Shown here in pieces: positions 24,441 to 33,562 of a DNA stretch of 64,000 bases (the first letter of the stretch is position 1; each line of letters opens with the position of its first letter). The notes beneath the pieces are model-generated. The model was not told where the DNA came from. It did no database searches and saw only the letters and a program-made list of their open reading frames with translations. The DNA lies in assembly GCA_945865485.1 (NCBI GenBank), contig CAMBEC010000001.1, forward strand, positions 1 to 64,000, in the 5' to 3' direction. The translations under genes were made by a program, and so were the position numbers. Source of the stretch: Rickettsia typhi (GTDB lineage Bacteria; Pseudomonadota; Alphaproteobacteria; Rickettsiales; Rickettsiaceae).

Positions 24441-27098
24441 ATGGAGAAAACAAAAAATAATTCTCCGCTACTTATAATAGATGGCTATGGTTTTATCTTC
24501 AGAGCCTACCATGTTCAGCCACCTCTAACATCACCAACCGGATTACATGTAGGAGCAATCTACGGTTTTACTTCGATGCTTATAAAATTGATCAATGACT
24601 TTAAGCCAGAACATGCAGTTATTGTTCTTGATCATGAAGGCAGAAATTTTAGGCACAATCTTTATAAAGAGTACAAAACCAACAGACCTCCAGTACCTGA
24701 CGATTTGATATCACAGCTTAATTTAGTAAAAATTGCAGCTGATGCACTAAATTTTAGACATCTTTCTAAGGCTGGCTTTGAGGCCGATGATATTATAGCT
24801 ACGCTCGCTGCGAAAGCATCGTCAACTAAGCGAGAAGCAATAATTATTTCTTCGGACAAAGATTTAATGCAATTAGTAGATGGGTTCGTAAAAATGTACG
24901 ACCCGGCAAAATCCAAATATATAACTGAAGAAGACATCATAGCTAAATTTGGTGTCCCTGCACTAAAAGTTAGAGAAGTACAGGCCCTAATGGGAGACAA
25001 GTCCGATAATATTCCAGGTGTTGCAGGTATTGGCCCAAAAACCGCTGCGCAGCTAATTAATGAGTACGGCACCTTAGACGAAATTATACATTCTCTTGAC
25101 CAAATCAAGAACCCTAGATGGCAAAAATTATTACAGGACAACTTGCAGAATGCTAAGATATCTTGGCAATTAGTGGGTTTAGATAAAAATGTTGATATAG
25201 AGCAAGATGTAGAAAATTTTCATTGGGTCTCTCCCAAGGTTGATCAAATATCAAATTTTTTGAATGAATATGGCTTTAAATCTCTGCATAAAAGAGTAGA
25301 GACTCTTTTCAATCTTAAGATAGAAAGCATCTCCGATCCATTTATGATTGAAGAAGGAAAGGTTATTCCAACTCTAGTAAAAATAGACAATTCTAAGCAG
25401 CTTGAACCGTTATTTCTTGAAATAAAAAAACTTGGAATGGTTGCTGTTTTTAATCGAATTCAAGATTCCAAACATAATTTGATTTTAACCACTGGGGGTA
25501 ATTTGTATCATGTTGACTATAAGGATCAACTAGATGCACACGACTTATTTTCTTTTTCAAATGCTAAATTAGAAGACGTAGAAATCAAACAACAAATACA
25601 TTCTCTATTCTCAAACAAAGCTGTAAAGAAAATTACCTACAACCTAAAATCATTGCTCCAGCTAATCAACTCTAAAAATGAGAATATAGCTTTCCATGCT
25701 TTTGATGATTTAATGCTCATGGACTATGTACTAAATGCTGGAAACAAAGCGCATGGATTATTGGATATTATAAACATATATTCAGGTTCAAATCCAACTG
25801 ACAACACTTATTATGCAAGCTATTTCATTGACTGTTATAATAGACTTATTACTAAACTGGTAGAAAATAAAGCTCTGCATCTATATGATTCGATTGACTT
25901 GCCTTTATGCTATATTTTGCATGATATGGAAAATATTGGTGTTAAAATCGATACCCAATATTTGAAGCATATGTCTACAGAACTTGCTACCAAAATACAA
26001 GCTATAGAAAAAAAGATTTATATTTTTGCAGGGAAAGAATTTAATATATCTTCTCCTAAACAACTTGGAATTATTCTATTTGATGAAATGAAATTACCGT
26101 TTGGTAAGGTTACTGGAAAATCTAAATCCTATTCAACCAATGCTGATACGCTTGAGAAGCTTAATATAGAAGGTTATGAAATAGCGCAGCTACTTTTAGA
26201 TTATAGACACCTATGCAAGCTAAAAAATACATATACTGATACATTACCAGAGCAAGTAGATAAAACAACTAGTAGGATTCATACAACTTATCTGCAATGC
26301 GCCACAACTACTGGTAGGTTAAGCTCGATAAATCCAAATGTGCAAAATATACCAATCAGAACAGAGGAAGGAAATAAGGTCAGAGCAGCCTTTGTGGCGA
26401 CGCCTGGAATGAAGTTGATTTCAGCTGATTATTCTCAGATAGAACTTCGCATTTTATCTCACGTTGCAAATATTGGCCAACTTAAGAAAGCATTTGCCGA
26501 AAATAGAGACATTCATGCACAAACAGCTAGTCAGATTTTTGATATTCCAATTGAACATATGGAGCCAGATGTAAGGCGCAAAGCCAAAGCAATTAATTTT
26601 GGAATAATTTATGGAATTAGCTCCTTTGGCCTAGCTCGTCAGCTAAATATAACAAAAAAAGAAGCAGCAACTTATATTGAAAAATATTTCAAAGAATATC
26701 CAGGTATTCAGAAATATATGAGCGAAACTATTGAATTTGCAAAAGGGAATGGGTTCGTATCAAATTTACTGGGACGCAAATGTTTCCTTCCTAACATTAA
26801 TAGCAAAGATCATACTCTTAGATCATTTAGCGAGCGCGCAGCAATTAATGCCCCTATGCAGAGCCTAGCTTCTGACATAGTAAAAATAGCAATGATACTT
26901 CTGAACAAAACACTTTCATCTCGTAATATGAAGACTAAAATGATATTACAAATACATGATGAATTAATTTTTGAATCCCCAGAAGCAGAAGTTAACTCAG
27001 CTATGACGATCATTAAATCAATTATGCAAAGCGCTTATTTACTTGATGTTGGAATAGATACAAAAGTCAGTACTGGAAATAATTGGCAAGAACTATAG
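24441..27098 (+). CDS. polA: DNA polymerase I
   Basis: An 885-aa Pol I for Okazaki fragment processing and repair. Residues 1-~290: 5'-3' exonuclease (LLIIDGYGFIFRAYH, GFEADDIIATLA, ISSDKDLMQLV, MGDKSDNIPGVAGIGPKTA). Residues ~310-510: position of the 3'-5' exonuclease, but the expected DTE of ExoI is replaced (GMVAVFNRIQDS) and the ExoII Asp after the conserved Asn is Ser (NLKSLLQL), so proofreading is probably lost. Residues ~540-885: polymerase with DYSQIELRILSH (motif A), RRKAKAINFGIIYG (motif B) and LQIHDELIFE (motif C). The start is fixed by family alignment although no ribosome site is visible: the MITE end touches the ATG. Confidence 0.94.
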   Translation: MEKTKNNSPLLIIDGYGFIFRAYHVQPPLTSPTGLHVGAIYGFTSMLIKLINDFKPEHAVIVLDHEGRNFRHNLYKEYKTNRPPVPDDLISQLNLVKIAADALNFRHLSKAGFEADDIIATLAAKASSTKREAIIISSDKDLMQLVDGFVKMYDPAKSKYITEEDIIAKFGVPALKVREVQALMGDKSDNIPGVAGIGPKTAAQLINEYGTLDEIIHSLDQIKNPRWQKLLQDNLQNAKISWQLVGLDKNVDIEQDVENFHWVSPKVDQISNFLNEYGFKSLHKRVETLFNLKIESISDPFMIEEGKVIPTLVKIDNSKQLEPLFLEIKKLGMVAVFNRIQDSKHNLILTTGGNLYHVDYKDQLDAHDLFSFSNAKLEDVEIKQQIHSLFSNKAVKKITYNLKSLLQLINSKNENIAFHAFDDLMLMDYVLNAGNKAHGLLDIINIYSGSNPTDNTYYASYFIDCYNRLITKLVENKALHLYDSIDLPLCYILHDMENIGVKIDTQYLKHMSTELATKIQAIEKKIYIFAGKEFNISSPKQLGIILFDEMKLPFGKVTGKSKSYSTNADTLEKLNIEGYEIAQLLLDYRHLCKLKNTYTDTLPEQVDKTTSRIHTTYLQCATTTGRLSSINPNVQNIPIRTEEGNKVRAAFVATPGMKLISADYSQIELRILSHVANIGQLKKAFAENRDIHAQTASQIFDIPIEHMEPDVRRKAKAINFGIIYGISSFGLARQLNITKKEAATYIEKYFKEYPGIQKYMSETIEFAKGNGFVSNLLGRKCFLPNINSKDHTLRSFSERAAINAPMQSLASDIVKIAMILLNKTLSSRNMKTKMILQIHDELIFESPEAEVNSAMTIIKSIMQSAYLLDVGIDTKVSTGNNWQEL

Positions 27099-27109
27099 TA
27101 AAGCACACA

Positions 27110-30100
27110 CTATTTTGCCTTGTCTTGTGACGTTAACTTTTTGTGCTTATCCTTTGAGATTATTGTAGAGGATCTGTCTGATGAGCTAACATGCTTATCC
27201 ATTTTTTCCTTAATATGCTCAAGGCGCTCAAGGTCAGTCTTTTTAGATCCTGCATTAGCACTAGTTTTTTTACTAGCTCCAACACTTACTGCCTTACTAC
27301 CTTTTTTCTGAGAAGCATGACCAGATTGTTCTTTATCTACATCTTTTTTTATTGTTTCTTCAACAACATTTGCTAAGCCCTCTTTTTTCTTTTCTGCAGT
27401 ATGTTTTTTAATCCTAGACAAAGTACCTATAGCGGTTGATAAAACATCTTTCTTAAAAGCTAATTTTACAATTTCCGGGAACATTGCTGCATACTTACCT
27501 TTGCTGTAAAGATCTGCAATTTTAGTAACAGCTGGCAAATTATCTGCCACTAGTTTAATAATTTTTTCTGTTTTTAGTTTCAATCCAGGTCCAGCTTTAG
27601 TATGAATTACCCCATCAATTACTTTTGCCAGCTGCTCTTGGTTCTTCTCTAACAAATTAGGCAATTCTTTGTCAAAAATATTTTTCAAATCTGCGTTACT
27701 TTCTTTTAAGGCGATTACGTTCGAAACAACTTTTAGCACAGCTGCTTTTTGGTTTTCTTTTGGAGCATTTGCTAAATCTCTTACATCAGAAATTATAGTA
27801 ACCAATTGATCCTTTTCCTTTAGGGTTGCCCGAGCAAATTTATCAACCATTGGTGCCGCATCAATTAACAAATCAGTTCCTAATTTTGCCGAGTCTCTAA
27901 TTAAATTGTCAGAAACACCCATCTCTTTTGTAAGGGTCGATAAAGCAGGTATATTTTTTACAATATTACTTGCAATATTGGGAATATTGTCTTTATTCTT
28001 TTGTAAGAATTCAGGCAGATCCTTTGTTAAGGCGCCAGTTATTCCAGGTTGATTCACTATATTACTTAAGCTCTCTATAATTGTACCAAAAGAGCCAGCC
28101 TGTTTAAGTGTCAAACCTTTAGTAGTTTTATCTAGACCAGATAATAGTTCCTGAGATTTAGTAGCAATCGTTACAATATCCTGGCTACTATTTAAAACCG
28201 CACCAACTGTCTTTGTTACTATTGGTACAGCATCTTGGATTTGTTCTTTAGTAATAACACCCTTAAGTGGACTATTTGTTAGAGCATTAAATGCGATCTT
28301 GCTAATATCAGCGCTTGAATTTACTAAAGTTGTACCAACATTCTGAAGAGAGTCTGCTACCTGACTATTACCAAGGATAGCCATTCCTTGACTAGCAAGG
28401 TCTTGTACAACCGCTGATCTTTCTTCCTTTGTCGCAGTAAGAAGACTTTGACCACTGGCAGCTAAGCTCTGAATTTGCTCATTTGAGGTTTCTTTTAATA
28501 CTGTGCTAACCAACCCAGTAACTGCTCCTGTCACATTTTTAGCAAATTCCGGGCTAACACCGACTAGCACTTGTCGAGGCAAACTCTCCTCATCCATTTT
28601 TCCAAGTCTATGCGTAACCATTTCAGTAATTGCTACTTGGTTCTTATCTAACAAACCAGAGACGTTATCGCGCACGCTATTAAGTACATTATCTTGCAAG
28701 ACAATATCAGTTGCCGAACCAATTAACTTTGATAGTGCTACATTCTTTTGCTTGCTAAGTGCCTCAGCCTGTTCGTCAAGAGCTTTAATTTGCTCCTCGC
28801 TTAAGCTTGAGCGATCAATTTCTTTTTGCGCTTTCTCTTTACTTGCACTTGCGGTAAATTCAGTAAAAGCGCTATATATTTCAGGGATTTTTTTAACATT
28901 AGCCTCAGAAAGCAATTCTGCTCCGGCTTGCGTAACTAACGGCACTAACCCTTGCACCATCGACGGTGCTACACCCAATTCCTCCAGTTGTTGTTTAACA
29001 GGAGCTGTTTTGAGTACATTATCCACGATAAGCTGGACTTGCTCTTTCTCAGTTGTTAACAACTGGCCAACCTGCCCTATTGATTTAACAACATTCTCGT
29101 TATTTAAAATAGCCATTCCTTGACTAGCAAGGTCTTGTACAACCGCTGATCTTTCTTCCTTTGTCGCAGTAAGAAGACTTTGACCACTAGCGACCAAGCT
29201 CGTGATTTGCTCATTTGAAGTCTCCTTTAATACCGTGCTGACTAAGCCAGTAACGACTTTCGTTGTATTTGTTGCAAATGATGGGCTAACACCGACTAGC
29301 ACTTGCCGAGGCAAACTTTCCTCATCCATTTTTCCAAGTCTATGCGTAACCATCTCGCCAATTGCTACTTGGTTCTTATCTAACAAACCAGAGACGTTAT
29401 CACGCACGTTATTAAGTACATTATCTTGCAAGACAATATCAGTTGCCGAGCCAATTAACTTTGACAGCGCCACGTTCTTTTGCTTGCTAAGTGCCTCAGT
29501 CTGTTCGTCAAGACCTTTAATTTGCTCCTCGCTTAAGCTTGAGCGATCAATTTCTTTTTGCGCTTTCTCTTTACTTGCACTTGCGGTAAATTCAGTAAAA
29601 GCGCTATATATTTCAGGGATTTTTTTAACATTAGCCTCAGAAAGCAATTCTGCTCCGACTTGCGTAACTAATGGCACTAACCCTTGCACCATCGACGGTG
29701 CTACACCCAATTCCTCCAGTTGTTGTTTAACAGGGGCTGTTTTGAGTGCATTATCTACGATAAGCTGGACTTGCTCTTTCTCAGTTGTTAACAACTGACC
29801 AACCTGCCCTATTGATTTAACAACATTCTCGTTATTTAAAATAGCCATTCCTTGACTAGCAAGATCTTGCACTACCTTCACCCTTTCTTCCTTTGATGCA
29901 GTAAGAAGGCTTTGACCACTGGTAGCTAAACTCTGAATTTGCTTATTTGAGGTTTCTTTTAATACTGTGCTAACCAACCCAGTAACTGCCACTGTAACAT
30001 TTTTAGCAAATTCCGGGCTAACATTAGTTAGTATTTGCCGAGGCAAACTTTCCTCATCCATTTTTCCAAGTCTATGCGTAACCATCTCGCCAATTGCTAC

Positions 30101-31762
30101 TTGGTTCTTATCTAACAAACCAGAGACGTTATCACGCAGGCTATTGAGGAAGTTATCTTGCAAAACTACTTTACTAGCCGAACCAGCCATCTCTGATAAA
30201 ATTTCACTCTTTTGTTTCTTAAGAATTTCATTTCGTGCATCAAGCTCTTTAATTTGCTCCTCGCTTAAGCTTGAGCGATCAATCTCCTTTTGCACTTTTT
30301 CCTGACGGGCAATATCTGAAAGTTTAGTATTAGAGGCAACCATCTCTTTATATACTTCTGTTAATTTGTTGCTGTCTGCCAATGCAACTGAAGCAATTTG
30401 AGTTACAGCCGGTATAACTTGTTGCACTATTTCGGGAGTGATACCCAATTTATCTGCTTGATCTTTAGCCTTCTCATTAGTAGCCATTACAATAGTTGCA
30501 ATTTTAGCAAGGTTAGCACTATCCGTAACCAAAAACTCTTGTAGACCACTACTACCTATAAGCGCACCAAAATCGATTTTACTTGCAATAAACTGTAATG
30601 ATTTTTGAGTTTTTTTAGGGTCTTTTTCTAAAATAATATCAAGGCTTGCATTGGCTACTTCTATTACATCTTGCGGGCTTTTCAATATTTCTTTAAGTGG
30701 ATTAATCGCTATTGGTAGTAACTTTTTTTGGATATATTCCGCAGTTATTCCAGCTTTTTCCAATGCTTCCACTGTTTTTGCAAGGCTGATTCTTTGTTCA
30801 AGCATCTTCCTGTTGCTAATCTGCTCTGTAAGTTCGGCAATCTGCTGTTTATCTACTTCATTTGGAGCAAGGTTAGTTTGTAATTTTTTTAATTTAGCTT
30901 CTAAGCTTATTAATAAACCATGCTGCTTTTCATGAACTATCAAGCTCTCTTGGAGCTCGGGAAGTTTTGATAGCTCTCTAATACCAACTGAAATAAGAGT
31001 TGGAGCTATAGTTTCCACAAGATTACCTAATTTGGTACTATTTGCTTTTAAAAATTCTACCGAGTCTGGGTCATCTAAAAGTTTAAGAAAAAAAGAAGCT
31101 TCTTCTTTCACACCTTTGCCCATTGGGATTTTAGCAGCCTCTTCCTTGTAAAAAGAAGTTGAGCCGGCAATATCAATAACTGATCCTACATTTTTAAGTG
31201 CAAAGCCAAACGCTGATAACCCTGAACTTAACATATCTCCAACACCAACTGATTCCTTTGTTCCCTTTTTTTGGGCAAAAGGCGTAAGAATATTATTAAG
31301 GCTAACCGGATCTCCTATAAAATTGCTTGCACTACTATATAACTTTGTCTTTTCTGATTTATAAATTTCGGCTTGTTTTTGTTTTTTTGCTTGTGCTTCT
31401 TTTTGCACTTCTCTCTCGTGCTGAGCAGCCAATTTACTGTGCGCCTCTATTTCTCCCCGCAGATCAGACAATTCCTTCTGACTATCTTTAGTTAAGGGTT
31501 TCTGTATTATGTCATTAATCTTTTTATCTAGAACAGATCTTCTTTGTTCCAACGTACTGGCTAAAGTAATATTACTACCCTCAATACCAGAAGCCTTTAA
31601 AGAATTTTGATGAATTTCAGCACCTAATTTTTTAGCGGTAACTTCATCCTTATCCTTTATGCTTTTAGCAGCCGCCTTTTTAAGAACTAAATTCTTTTCA
31701 TACAGCTCAAGGATATTCTTATTATTTTTGTAAATTTGGTTTTGGTATTCAGAAAGCTTCAT
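27110..31762 (-). CDS. Giant 244-aa tandem-repeat protein, function unknown
   Basis: About 1550 aa from the ATG at 31762, which has AGGTG 6 nt upstream (a GTG at 31771 overlaps that site and is less likely). Residues ~1-140 are coiled and charged (KKAAAKSIKDKDEVTAKKLG). From ~480 to ~1130 come three copies of a 244-aa unit (732 bp period) with diverged half-units on each side; unit landmarks are DNVSGLLDKNQVAI, THRLGKMDEESLPRQ, VVQDLASQGMAIL and DRSSLSEEQIK. Hydrophobicity is low, there is no signal peptide, and most is amphipathic helix. The last 100 residues are Lys/Ser-rich. It ends 11 bp from convergent polA. It may be a scaffold or a type IV-secreted surface or effector protein; no known domain is recognised. 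Confidence 0.75.
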   Translation of the reverse strand: MKLSEYQNQIYKNNKNILELYEKNLVLKKAAAKSIKDKDEVTAKKLGAEIHQNSLKASGIEGSNITLASTLEQRRSVLDKKINDIIQKPLTKDSQKELSDLRGEIEAHSKLAAQHEREVQKEAQAKKQKQAEIYKSEKTKLYSSASNFIGDPVSLNNILTPFAQKKGTKESVGVGDMLSSGLSAFGFALKNVGSVIDIAGSTSFYKEEAAKIPMGKGVKEEASFFLKLLDDPDSVEFLKANSTKLGNLVETIAPTLISVGIRELSKLPELQESLIVHEKQHGLLISLEAKLKKLQTNLAPNEVDKQQIAELTEQISNRKMLEQRISLAKTVEALEKAGITAEYIQKKLLPIAINPLKEILKSPQDVIEVANASLDIILEKDPKKTQKSLQFIASKIDFGALIGSSGLQEFLVTDSANLAKIATIVMATNEKAKDQADKLGITPEIVQQVIPAVTQIASVALADSNKLTEVYKEMVASNTKLSDIARQEKVQKEIDRSSLSEEQIKELDARNEILKKQKSEILSEMAGSASKVVLQDNFLNSLRDNVSGLLDKNQVAIGEMVTHRLGKMDEESLPRQILTNVSPEFAKNVTVAVTGLVSTVLKETSNKQIQSLATSGQSLLTASKEERVKVVQDLASQGMAILNNENVVKSIGQVGQLLTTEKEQVQLIVDNALKTAPVKQQLEELGVAPSMVQGLVPLVTQVGAELLSEANVKKIPEIYSAFTEFTASASKEKAQKEIDRSSLSEEQIKGLDEQTEALSKQKNVALSKLIGSATDIVLQDNVLNNVRDNVSGLLDKNQVAIGEMVTHRLGKMDEESLPRQVLVGVSPSFATNTTKVVTGLVSTVLKETSNEQITSLVASGQSLLTATKEERSAVVQDLASQGMAILNNENVVKSIGQVGQLLTTEKEQVQLIVDNVLKTAPVKQQLEELGVAPSMVQGLVPLVTQAGAELLSEANVKKIPEIYSAFTEFTASASKEKAQKEIDRSSLSEEQIKALDEQAEALSKQKNVALSKLIGSATDIVLQDNVLNSVRDNVSGLLDKNQVAITEMVTHRLGKMDEESLPRQVLVGVSPEFAKNVTGAVTGLVSTVLKETSNEQIQSLAASGQSLLTATKEERSAVVQDLASQGMAILGNSQVADSLQNVGTTLVNSSADISKIAFNALTNSPLKGVITKEQIQDAVPIVTKTVGAVLNSSQDIVTIATKSQELLSGLDKTTKGLTLKQAGSFGTIIESLSNIVNQPGITGALTKDLPEFLQKNKDNIPNIASNIVKNIPALSTLTKEMGVSDNLIRDSAKLGTDLLIDAAPMVDKFARATLKEKDQLVTIISDVRDLANAPKENQKAAVLKVVSNVIALKESNADLKNIFDKELPNLLEKNQEQLAKVIDGVIHTKAGPGLKLKTEKIIKLVADNLPAVTKIADLYSKGKYAAMFPEIVKLAFKKDVLSTAIGTLSRIKKHTAEKKKEGLANVVEETIKKDVDKEQSGHASQKKGSKAVSVGASKKTSANAGSKKTDLERLEHIKEKMDKHVSSSDRSSTIISKDKHKKLTSQDKAK
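28380..30330 (-). repeat. 732-bp coding tandem repeats (about 2.7 units)
   Basis: The segment beginning CCATTCCTTGACTAGCAAG recurs at 28381, 29113 and 29845, giving an exact 732-bp (244-codon) spacing twice. Long blocks are nearly identical at DNA level, including third codon positions, so the duplication is recent or kept uniform by gene conversion. The copies differ by scattered substitutions, not by frame. Confidence 0.88.
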
Positions 31763-31942
31763 ATCAGACACCTGCTTAATATTCAGCTTTATATTTTAAT
31801 ATATCATTAGTTACCTATTTATTAAAAATAGATAGTTTGTGCTTATTTTGTAATAAAACCAACTTTTTTGAGGCTTTATTACATACAAAATCAAGGGTCA
31901 ACTCTGTGGCGAGATGTTATAAATTTATATTAATAACTTCCA

Positions 31943-31971
31943 TTGACATAGCTATACAAAGTTAATAAAAT
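31943..31971 (+). promoter_or_regulatory. Sigma-70 type promoter of RNase P RNA
   Basis: TTGACA at 31943-31948 and TAAAAT at 31966-31971 are separated by 17 bp, close to perfect consensus. The predicted start falls at the mature 5' end of the RNA (31978), 6-7 bp after the -10 box. Confidence 0.75.
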
Positions 31972-31977
31972 GCCTAC

Positions 31978-32552
31978 AGAGGTGGTCGTGCAGTTGTATG
32001 ATTGTGTTAAAGCAAGCATGAGGAAAGTCCGGACTCCATATAGACACGATGCTGGGTAACGCCCAGCGGAAATGAACGTGAGGTCATTTCTAGGGAAAGT
32101 GCAACAGAAATTATACCGCCTTAATATCAAACCAAAGCGAAAGTATTTGGCATTTGATATTAACCAAAATCTCGGTACTTTAGTGCTTACCTATTGATAG
32201 GTAAAAATTAAGATATGCAAATAGTATTTGAACGGTAAGATTCCAAAAACTATATTTATATAGTTTAAAGAGACGAGCCTAAGGCAAATTATAACTGTAT
32301 ACTTGATTTCAGGTCTTGGTAAGGTAAGGGTGAAATGGTGCGGTAAGAGCGCACCGGTATCCTTGGTAACAGGGAACGCAAATGTAAACCCCGTCGGGAG
32401 CAAGACCAAATAGGCATGATTGAACTTTGTTCCTGGCTGTCTATAGCCAGATATCATGCGGGTAGGTTGCTTGAGGTAAGTGGTAACACTTATCCTAGAT
32501 AAATAACTGCAATAGCTTAGGCTATACAGAATCCGGCTTATAGACCATCTCT
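31978..32552 (+). ncRNA. rnpB: RNase P RNA, expanded form
   Basis: Catalytic RNA that matures tRNA 5' ends. Conserved pieces in order: P1 5' strand AGAGGTGGTC (31978), GAGGAAAGTCCGGACTCC (32011-32028), the CRIV/P8 entry ACAGAAATTATACCGCC (32104-32120), GGTAAGGGTGAAATGGTGCGG (from 32323), GGTAAGAGCGCACCG, CCCCGTCGGGAGCAAGACC and the 3' end ACAGAATCCGGCTTATAGACC with P1 3' strand GACCATCTCT (32543-32552). The gap between CCGCC and GGTAAGGG is about 200 nt; it is about 23 nt in E. coli, so some 180 nt is inserted there. The rest is of normal length. Followed by a T-rich terminator. Confidence 0.94.
32121..32322 (+). repeat. Hairpin-rich insertion within RNase P RNA
   Basis: The insert carries three stem-loops: TTAATATCAAA (32121-32131) with TTTGATATTAA (32153-32163) and inner CCAAA/TTTGG; a TTACCTA-TTGA-TAGGTAA hairpin near 32189-32205; and AAACTATATTTATATAGTTT near 32248-32268. 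It lies where P8-P9 helices are normally short, so the catalytic core should stay intact. Rickettsial palindromic elements are known to enter RNA genes; this may be one of that type, but I could not match it to a known family. Confidence 0.6.
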
Positions 32553-32563
32553 TTTTTATTTTA
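32552..32563 (+). terminator. RNase P RNA terminator
   Basis: The closing P1 stem is followed directly by TTTTTTATTTTAT. The long P1 helix may itself serve as terminator stem. The T-run merges into the left end of MITE copy B. Confidence 0.5.
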
Positions 32564-32726
32564 TAGTCGTTCAAATTGAGTTATCATGTATTTGTAGAAA
32601 TGATTTTTTGTTTTTAATATTATTTGCAAACACTCCAAATATCGGCCTGTTTTAGACATAAGTTATGTGTGTATTAAAAAGGAAAAAATACAGTAAAAAT
32701 ATACGCAAACTCAACTTAAACGACTA
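32564..32726. mobile_element. MITE-like element, full copy B
   Basis: TAGTCGTTCAAATTGAGTT at the left matches the reverse complement of the right end AACTCAACTTAAACGACTA with two mismatches. Internal text ACTCCAAATATCGGCCTGTTTTAG parallels copy A at 24266-24440, and the right-hand 40 bases align with both A and the fragment at 23481. It sits between rnpB and the FzlA start (14 bp from the ATG). No coding capacity. Confidence 0.72.
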
Positions 32727-32739
32727 AATAATTATAAAA

Positions 32740-33411
32740 ATGCAAACTCTTTATCATCATCAGCTCTGCCCACTATCTAGGCAAATTCGTATTCTCCTGA
32801 AAGAATTTAATATTGAGTTTAATCTTATCAGAGAAGATTATTGGCAATGTCGCCCTGAATTTTTGCTGATAAGCCCTTCTAGTACTACTCCCGTTCTTGC
32901 TCTTGACACAAATAAATGCGCTCTAATTGGAAATTACCCTATTATCGAGTATATGAATGAAACATACGAAAACTTCTATTTTATGCCATTATCTCCAATA
33001 GAACGCGGGGAAGTAAGAAAATATATTAGCTGGTTTAATGATAAGTTTTACCGCGAGGTAAGCAAGATTCTATTGGACGAAAAAATGATTCGCTTACTCA
33101 TGCGCACTGGCGAGCCTAGAACTGCATTCATAAGAGCAGCTAAAGCAAACTTAACTCAGCATTTTAGATTTTTAAATCAAGCTTTAGAAAATAATTCTTA
33201 CATTATTTCAGAAAAAATAACTTGTGCTGATATCGCGGCTGCGGCTCATATATCTGTTGTAGATTATTTTGGAGAAGTTAACTGGGATAGCTGGACGCTA
33301 ATAAAACAATGGTATGCTGTTATTAAATCTAGGCCTTCTTTTCAACCTATTCTCCAAGACAGAATCCCAGGTTTTAATCCACCAAAAGATTATTCAAACT
33401 TAGATTTCTAG
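32740..33411 (+). CDS. fzlA: FzlA-like glutathione-S-transferase-fold division protein
   Basis: A 223-aa protein with thioredoxin-like N-terminal fold (LYHHQLCPLSRQIRILLKE) and a helical GST C-terminal half. The C-terminal segment RPSFQPILQDRIPGFNPP and last residues DYSNLDF match FzlA, the alphaproteobacterial FtsZ-binding protein that curves FtsZ filaments and supports constriction in Caulobacter. No typical GST catalytic Ser/Cys chemistry is expected. It is monocistronic, with the MITE immediately upstream. Confidence 0.88.
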   Translation: MQTLYHHQLCPLSRQIRILLKEFNIEFNLIREDYWQCRPEFLLISPSSTTPVLALDTNKCALIGNYPIIEYMNETYENFYFMPLSPIERGEVRKYISWFNDKFYREVSKILLDEKMIRLLMRTGEPRTAFIRAAKANLTQHFRFLNQALENNSYIISEKITCADIAAAAHISVVDYFGEVNWDSWTLIKQWYAVIKSRPSFQPILQDRIPGFNPPKDYSNLDF

Positions 33412-33519
33412 CTTATTGTAAAAATATTATTTTACTTGTATATAGGGTAAATCACATTGATTAACTGTAACTTTTGCCGTCTTGCACAAGTTTTACTTGT
33501 TACAAAGGAATTTAACCAC

Positions 33520-33558
33520 ATGATATAGTCAATTCACACAGATCAATGACTATATCAT
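33520..33558. terminator. 12-bp hairpin between convergent genes
   Basis: ATGATATAGTCA (33520-33531) and TGACTATATCAT (33547-33558) form a perfect 12-bp stem with a 15-nt loop, 4 bp from the stop of the 955-aa gene and between it and convergent fzlA. No poly-T tail on either side, so it is an uncertain, possibly bidirectional, terminator. Confidence 0.5.
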
Positions 33559-33562
33559 AGCC

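Noticed and set aside
28503..29123. Long plus-strand open frames (206 and 198 aa) antisense to the repeat protein, at 28503-29123 and 29202-29798
   Set aside because: They are shadows of the 732-bp repeats on the other strand, have the same repeat period, Ser/Cys-rich low-complexity text and no ribosome site.
28380..30330. Repeat array as a possible CRISPR
   Set aside because: The period is 732 bp, in frame, and codes for protein; no short identical repeats with unique spacers.
31930..32130. Minus-strand frames over the RNase P RNA (31930-32130 and 32191-32574)
   Set aside because: They lie within a strongly supported RNA gene; the translations match no family and arise from the RNA.
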